Positions 5,821 through 9,549 of a DNA stretch of 9,549 nucleotides are shown piece by piece. Both the position numbers and the translations under genes were made by a program. How positions within the stretch are numbered: the first letter of the stretch is position 1; each line of letters begins with the position of its first letter. The notes under the pieces are model-generated. The model saw only the letters and a program-made list of their open reading frames with translations, searched no databases and was not told the origin of the DNA. Origin of the DNA: Desulfobacteraceae bacterium (GTDB lineage Bacteria; Desulfobacterota; Desulfobacteria; Desulfobacterales; UBA11574); contig JABMQM010000195.1 in assembly GCA_013203195.1 (NCBI GenBank), positions 1 through 9,549 on the forward strand, in the 5' to 3' direction.

Positions 5821-7092
5821 TTAAGTAGAAAGCGTCTTTATAAGAACCCCGATATAAAAGCGCGCGTGGCTGATCCGTGCCGCCATGTTGGCGCGATGGT
5901 TGGCCAGGATACCGTTCAAACTGGAATTGGTGATTATCAGTGGCTTGATTTCAATGGCGAGGCGACAGGATTCTATGGCATGATGCAGGACTTCCAAACC
6001 TCGCCGCGACTCCACGACGGTGTGAAAGTCTTCCATGATGGCTTCAAGGATGGTGTGCATGGCGCTGGCCACGCCCAGGGCATAAAAAAAGTAGTCGTCG
6101 GACTTAAAATAACTGACCGGTGTGCCGTCGTCTTCCTTATATTTGACCAGATTTTCGTCGCAGCTTCCCAGCAAGTCTTCGTAAGCCATCAGCAAGGGGA
6201 TTAAATTGTCGGTTCGAGTGTAAAATTTAGCTGCGCCTTTTCCCAGCTTTTCCTTATAAATCTCCAGTTCTTTAAGGCCGTCGTTGTATTTTGATTCCGG
6301 GGACGGGAACCAGTACCGGTCTGACTTTATCATGAACCAGTTCATGGCGCGTTCAAGGTTTTGATCAAAGGACGCGGTACTTCCGGTGCGGGATATTCTT
6401 TCCGTCAGAATTACGACCGTACGCCGGGTGACCTCCAGTACGCCCAGTTGGAAATTGTTGATGTTGTCGGTAAAATTTAAGATGTCATTGGGTCGCCATC
6501 CCCAGAATCTGTCGTGCAATTCATAAGAGAGCGGTTTGATCATGGCTTCCATAAAGGCGACACCTTTGGGTCTATCTTTTTCAACTGTGGGAGTTTCAAC
6601 ACCGTGAGCGGCGGCAGAAGGAGCGGGTTTATGGGCCTCGGGCTTTTCATGAGCTGTTTGAGCTGGTTCCGGCTTTTTATGTACGGGTTCTTTGCTTTGC
6701 GGTTTTTCATGAACGGCTTCGATGGGCTCTTTTTCCACACCTTCTCCGGCAACGGCATCCTTACTTGTGGCAATCAAATCGGTACTCGCGATATGGCCGG
6801 CCGTGCCTTCCTTGTCTTCGATTTTTGCTTTGGCGGGCGTATGCTTGGTGGTTTCCGGTTGTTTTTGAAGAGGCTGTGTGTCGGGTTTATGGGCGGCCTC
6901 TTTTTTTGTTTTATCGGTATCATGTTGTCGGGCAACTTCTACACCGGCAGGTTTATCGAACAACCCAAAAACAGATCCCGCGACCCACAGGGCTACGGCG
7001 GTGAGTAAAATGCCTGCGACGACGCGTTTTGCGGCAAAAATTTTAAATTCGGTTGCTTCAATATTATTATCGTTGCTTTTTGAAGTTTCCAT
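5821..7092 (-). CDS. DUF2333-like single-pass membrane protein
   Basis: A 423-residue protein of unknown function. Residues 1-22 are polar. One membrane segment lies at about 24-45 (VVAGILLTAVALWVAGSVFGLF). A long low-complexity linker rich in Lys, Pro, Glu, His and Ala follows (about 46-178), then a folded C-terminal domain (about 180-423). The domain begins KPLSYELHDRFWGWRPNDI, continues NNFQLGVLEVTRRTVVIL, and has WFMIKSDRYWFPSPESKYNDGL; this matches my memory of the DUF2333 family of proteobacteria. By topology the bulk should be periplasmic. The linker has three copies of a ten-residue unit starting HEKP/HKKP/HEKP at 128, 138 and 148. The start ATG (7092-7090) has a GGGAG about 6 nt upstream. 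It is 38 nt downstream of selB and is probably cotranscribed with it. The long antisense frame inside the linker is a by-product of composition. Confidence 0.82.
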   Translation of the reverse strand: METSKSNDNNIEATEFKIFAAKRVVAGILLTAVALWVAGSVFGLFDKPAGVEVARQHDTDKTKKEAAHKPDTQPLQKQPETTKHTPAKAKIEDKEGTAGHIASTDLIATSKDAVAGEGVEKEPIEAVHEKPQSKEPVHKKPEPAQTAHEKPEAHKPAPSAAAHGVETPTVEKDRPKGVAFMEAMIKPLSYELHDRFWGWRPNDILNFTDNINNFQLGVLEVTRRTVVILTERISRTGSTASFDQNLERAMNWFMIKSDRYWFPSPESKYNDGLKELEIYKEKLGKGAAKFYTRTDNLIPLLMAYEDLLGSCDENLVKYKEDDGTPVSYFKSDDYFFYALGVASAMHTILEAIMEDFHTVVESRRGLEVLHHAIESCRLAIEIKPLIITNSSLNGILANHRANMAARISHARFYIGVLIKTLST

Positions 7093-7130
7093 GATGTCTC
7101 CCTGTATCTGAGCAATTGGCCGGAAACATG

Positions 7131-9041
7131 CTACCCGCTTCTGAGTTTGCGGATATCTCCAACTCGGATAGTCACGTTTTGGGCGTCAAAGTATTCAATC
7201 AACGGTATTAAAAATTTGCGTGAGACCCCGGTCATATCTTTGAATTGCGGGGTTGTAAGTTCTTTGTTGGCCACCAAAAAGTCGACCAGTATTTTTTTCA
7301 ACGTTTCGATCGCTTCCGCGTAAAAATAAAGGTCTTCTTTGGCTTTGATAATCAGCCCTTCCTCCATGAGCAGCATGAGCACTTCTTTAGCCCGATCAAC
7401 ATCAATGTCAAGAGTTTTGATGAGTTCTTTGAAATACGGCGGAGTCAGACTGCTTTGATGATAGGCATTTAAGATTTTTTTTCTGATCTGGGTCTGATCA
7501 ACACCCAGGGAAACTTTGTGAGAAGCCAGGCGAATCGTGTTTTCATCCTGGACGATTTCGTTTTCCTTTATCATTTGAGTGAGCGCCAGATTGAAGAGTT
7601 TTGGACCCTGAACAGCAGGGAACTTGGACCTGAGTTCTTCTTTGGGCATTCCCGCTTTCAGGGGGTTGGTTTGGTGATAGTTGTTAAGATGTGCCGAAGC
7701 CTCTTTTTTAAGCTCGTTAAAGCTGTTTTGATGAATATAAATACGGCTTTCCCTGTCAGCCATAATCACTACCTGTTTTGAAAGGAGCTCCTGCAAATTG
7801 TTGAGGAGCTGTTTTTCGGGCAAACTAGTCATAATTTTAAGCTCGGAAAGAGAAACTCCGCCATAGCCGGCCGCATCGACATGATAAGAAATAATGGTTT
7901 TAGGATCATGGCCAACGAGGCTTTTTAATCCCTTGATAACTTCCGGTTTAAAGCGCTTATGCTTGGGCGGTATCGGGTTCAGGATCTGGCCGCCGCCGAT
8001 GGTGCGTATGGGTGAGTAGCTTCTAATGACAAACCTGTCGTCCTTGATTAAGGCCACAGGAACATCGAGCCGCAGCTGGGCCAGCGTTGTTTCGCCCGGA
8101 GGAAGTTCCTCTGTCTCGAGTAGCACCAGGATACCGAGTACCTCACTGGTCCCCGCATGGAATCTGACACGGGTACGGTTTTTAAGCGGTTTTTTGTTGC
8201 TGCTCAGATAGTGCAGGGAAATGTCCAGCATGTAACTCGAAATTAAGGCTTGCGGGTTGGAAACAACTTCGCCGCGGCTGACCGCGGCTTTTTCAAGCCC
8301 TTGAAAGTTAATCGCCGTTCGCATGCCGGCTGTGGCCATATTAACACTTTGGTTATGGACTTGCACTCCCCGCACCTTGGAAGTGATACCGGAAGGATAT
8401 ATCATGATAGTATCGCCTACCTGAACACGCCCGGAAATCAGAGTGCCGGTAATCACGGTACCAAAGCCTTTCATAGTAAAAACCCGGTCAACAGGCAGCC
8501 GGAAAAGACTGGAGGATGAACGCTCGGGCACCTTGGTGTTGAGTTCCTCCAGGGTCTTTACAAATTCGGGAAGGCCCCGGCCGTTAATCGATGATACCGG
8601 TACGATGGGACTGTTTTCCAAGAATGTTCCCCGGGTAAAACCTCTGATGTCATCGATGACCAGTTCCAGCCATTCTTCATCCACAAGGTCGATCTTGGTC
8701 AGAACCACCAGCCCGTATTTTATCCCCAGAAGTGCACAAATTTCCATGTGCTCCCGGGTTTGGGGCATAACGCCTTCGTCCGCGGCGATTACCATAGCAA
8801 CAATGTCGATCCCGGTAGCTCCGGCAACCATATTTTTAACAAATTTTTCATGACCCGGAACATCGACAATCCCCACGTGCTGCCCGTCGGGAAGGTCAAT
8901 GTATGCAAATCCTAATTCGATGGTTATGCCCCGGAGCTTTTCTTCCTTAAGACGGTCGGTATTGATACCTGTAAGCGCTTTGATCAGAGACGTTTTTCCG
9001 TGATCGATGTGTCCGGCGGTGCCGAGAATAACCTGTTTCAA
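7131..9041 (-). CDS. selB: Selenocysteine-specific translation elongation factor SelB
   Basis: A 636-residue GTPase that carries selenocysteyl-tRNA(Sec) to the ribosome at UGA codons marked by a SECIS hairpin. GTPase motifs: GHIDHGKT (10-17), RGITIELGFAY switch region (37-47), DVPGHEKF (60-67) and TKID (115-118). Domain 2/3 beta-barrel features follow (FTMKGFGTVITGTL, GDTIMIYP). The C-terminal third contains winged-helix repeats, ending SRKFLIPLIEYFDAQNVTIRVGDIRKLRSG, the mRNA-hairpin-binding part. The start is TTG at 9041-9039, giving LKQVILGTAGHIDHGKTS, the usual SelB beginning. AAGGAG lies 9 nt upstream, and a longer frame back to 9110 would overlap the preceding small gene. No selA, selC or selD lies in the window. 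SelB predicts selenoproteins elsewhere in the genome, such as formate dehydrogenase or hydrogenases. Confidence 0.96.
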   Translation of the reverse strand: MKQVILGTAGHIDHGKTSLIKALTGINTDRLKEEKLRGITIELGFAYIDLPDGQHVGIVDVPGHEKFVKNMVAGATGIDIVAMVIAADEGVMPQTREHMEICALLGIKYGLVVLTKIDLVDEEWLELVIDDIRGFTRGTFLENSPIVPVSSINGRGLPEFVKTLEELNTKVPERSSSSLFRLPVDRVFTMKGFGTVITGTLISGRVQVGDTIMIYPSGITSKVRGVQVHNQSVNMATAGMRTAINFQGLEKAAVSRGEVVSNPQALISSYMLDISLHYLSSNKKPLKNRTRVRFHAGTSEVLGILVLLETEELPPGETTLAQLRLDVPVALIKDDRFVIRSYSPIRTIGGGQILNPIPPKHKRFKPEVIKGLKSLVGHDPKTIISYHVDAAGYGGVSLSELKIMTSLPEKQLLNNLQELLSKQVVIMADRESRIYIHQNSFNELKKEASAHLNNYHQTNPLKAGMPKEELRSKFPAVQGPKLFNLALTQMIKENEIVQDENTIRLASHKVSLGVDQTQIRKKILNAYHQSSLTPPYFKELIKTLDIDVDRAKEVLMLLMEEGLIIKAKEDLYFYAEAIETLKKILVDFLVANKELTTPQFKDMTGVSRKFLIPLIEYFDAQNVTIRVGDIRKLRSG

Positions 9042-9069
9042 ACTGGTTTTACTCCTTAAATTTTTATGC

Positions 9070-9246
9070 TCAATTAGGTTTTTTTTTGTTTCTAAAGTAC
9101 TCCATAACATACGACATCCCCACCAGAAAAATGCCTAAGGCGATTACATAGACAATATTAGCCCGGGGATAGAAAAAGCGCGACAGCAGGACGGCAAAAG
9201 CAGCACCTAATATCGCTCGAATTACGAAAATGCTCAACTGGTTCAA
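9070..9246 (-). CDS. Small two-helix membrane protein, first gene of the selB transcription unit
   Basis: A 58-residue hypothetical protein, MNQLSIFVIRAILG to YFRNKKKPN. Two hydrophobic stretches are visible, about residues 5-21 and 29-45, separated by SRFFYPRAN, with a basic tail (RNKKK). This predicts a helical hairpin in the inner membrane. The start is TTG 9246-9244: a TGA lies upstream in frame and GAAAGG sits 8 nt before it; a second TTG three codons later is an alternative. It ends 28 nt before the selB start, on the same strand, downstream of the only good promoter in the region. Codon choice and a hydrophobic-polar pattern argue that it is real, although it is short. I do not recognise a family and assign no function. 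The lysine tail includes a run of nine A residues, which could slip. Confidence 0.65.
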   Translation of the reverse strand: MNQLSIFVIRAILGAAFAVLLSRFFYPRANIVYVIALGIFLVGMSYVMEYFRNKKKPN

Positions 9247-9285
9247 AGGTTTAACCTTTCACACCTACAACCTGTATCAACTGTT

Positions 9286-9310
9286 AATAAAATCGTAGTG
9301 CGATTTTATT
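9286..9310. repeat. Perfect 10-5-10 inverted repeat at the selB-operon transcription start
   Basis: The arms AATAAAATCG (9286-9295) and CGATTTTATT (9301-9310) are perfect inverted copies around a 5-nt centre. On the minus strand it covers about +1 to +26 of the predicted transcript, so it could be an operator or a leader hairpin. It is A+T rich with no T-tract, so a terminator is less likely. Confidence 0.6.
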
Positions 9311-9317
9311 GCAAAAA

Positions 9318-9346
9318 ATAATATATCAGAACCTATAATGGGTCAA
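9318..9346 (-). promoter_or_regulatory. Promoter of the small membrane protein-selB-DUF2333 unit
   Basis: Read on the minus strand, TTGACC (9346-9341) is followed after exactly 17 bp by TATTAT (9323-9318). Each box matches the sigma70 consensus at 5 of 6 positions. Transcription would start near 9311 and leave a leader of about 64 nt before the TTG start at 9246. Confidence 0.6.
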
Positions 9347-9449
9347 TAACAAGTTTCCTCCGGATTTGTAATGAAAAATTTATCTGACTTTTTCTAAGCG
9401 TTCAAGAATATAACAAATCGTTAATTCAAGGAAATTGTCGTCAAAAAAG

Positions 9450-9478
9450 TGTTGCGTAACCCATTGAAAAGTTATAAT
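9450..9478 (+). promoter_or_regulatory. Candidate promoter of the tRNA-Arg gene
   Basis: A perfect TATAAT at 9473-9478 has a weak TTGCGT (9452-9457) 15 bp upstream. The start would fall near 9485, about 25 nt before the tRNA. There is no GC-rich discriminator after the -10. Confidence 0.45.
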
Positions 9479-9509
9479 GAATTATTGAGAAAGATTATGA
9501 ATGACTTAT

Positions 9510-9549
9510 GCGCCCGTAGCTCAGCTGGATAGAGCGCCGGCCTTCGAAT
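9510..9549 (+). tRNA. tRNA-Arg(TCG), 5' half, cut by window end
   Basis: Reading from 9510: a 7-nt acceptor strand GCGCCCG, TA, D-stem GCTC (9519-9522), loop AGCTGGATA, D-stem GAGC (9532-9535), a G, anticodon strand CCGGC (9537-9541) and anticodon loop CTTCGAA (9542-9548), with anticodon TCG (9544-9546). TCG reads Arg codon CGA and, after wobble-base modification, probably other CGN codons. The last base of the window (T, position 39 of the tRNA) would face C31 and not pair. The 3' half is outside the window, so fold and CCA end cannot be checked. Confidence 0.88.

Noticed and set aside
6514..7008. 164-residue plus-strand frame rich in Phe and Gly
   Set aside because: It is exactly antisense to the Lys/Pro/Glu-rich linker of the DUF2333 protein; Phe/Gly richness is what that complement produces.
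8443..8853. 136-residue plus-strand frame
   Set aside because: It is antisense to the GTPase domain of selB, whose motifs are unmistakable.
9286..9310. Rho-independent terminator
   Set aside because: The stem has only two G-C pairs per arm at the loop end, no U-tract follows on either strand, and it lies at a promoter, not a gene end.
9372..9398. Eight-codon frame (ATG AAA AAT ... TAA) before the tRNA, as a leader peptide
   Set aside because: It has no aligned ribosome site, no attenuator-like structure and no downstream protein gene on that strand.

Overview
The window looks like chromosomal core sequence from an anaerobic, probably Gram-negative bacterium, most likely a Desulfobacterota-type sulfate reducer. 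I infer this from gene content, not from a database match. The supporting genes are a four-subunit 2-oxoacid:ferredoxin oxidoreductase, the selenocysteine elongation factor SelB, the haem chaperone HemW, a DUF2333-type membrane protein and many radical-SAM/Fe-S proteins. I see no insertion sequence, phage gene or CRISPR array.

Layout. (1) Positions 1-240, minus strand: the N-terminus of an MltG-like endolytic transglycosylase, cut by the window edge. (2) About 241-493: an intergenic region whose right half (372-490) is an array of degenerate 7-nt repeats running up to the next gene. (3) 494-1660, plus strand: a stand-alone radical SAM protein with an unusual CX4CX2C cluster motif. (4) 1737-5639, plus strand: a tight five-gene unit, korD-korA-korB-korC-hemW. 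Its genes overlap by 4 nt or are separated by 2-3 nt. A TTGACA-type promoter may lie just upstream. hemW seems to start at a rare CTG codon that overlaps the korC stop. (5) 5640-5820: the gap between converging genes, filled almost completely by a second, longer 7-nt-periodic array. (6) 9246 down to 5821, minus strand: a second unit of a 58-residue two-helix membrane protein, selB and a DUF2333 membrane protein. It is preceded by a good sigma70-type promoter (TTGACC-17-TATTAT) and a perfect 10-5-10 inverted repeat at the predicted transcription start. (7) 9510 to the end, plus strand: the 5' half of tRNA-Arg(TCG) behind a TATAAT box.

How the genes work together. KorDABC oxidises a 2-oxoacid (probably 2-oxoglutarate) with CoA and reduces ferredoxin, or runs in reverse for CO2 fixation or biosynthesis. 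HemW is translationally coupled to it and handles haem for anaerobic haemoproteins. SelB delivers Sec-tRNA to UGA codons and implies selenoproteins elsewhere in the genome.

The most unusual material is the pair of heptanucleotide arrays. They share 9-11 nt words, lie in opposite orientations, and both run from a CAGT-type block to a GCAAC-type block. They resemble in principle the short tandem heptamer repeats known from cyanobacteria. Other points worth checking are the CTG start of hemW, the CX4CX2C radical SAM motif, the small membrane protein ahead of selB and the palindrome at the selB operon promoter.
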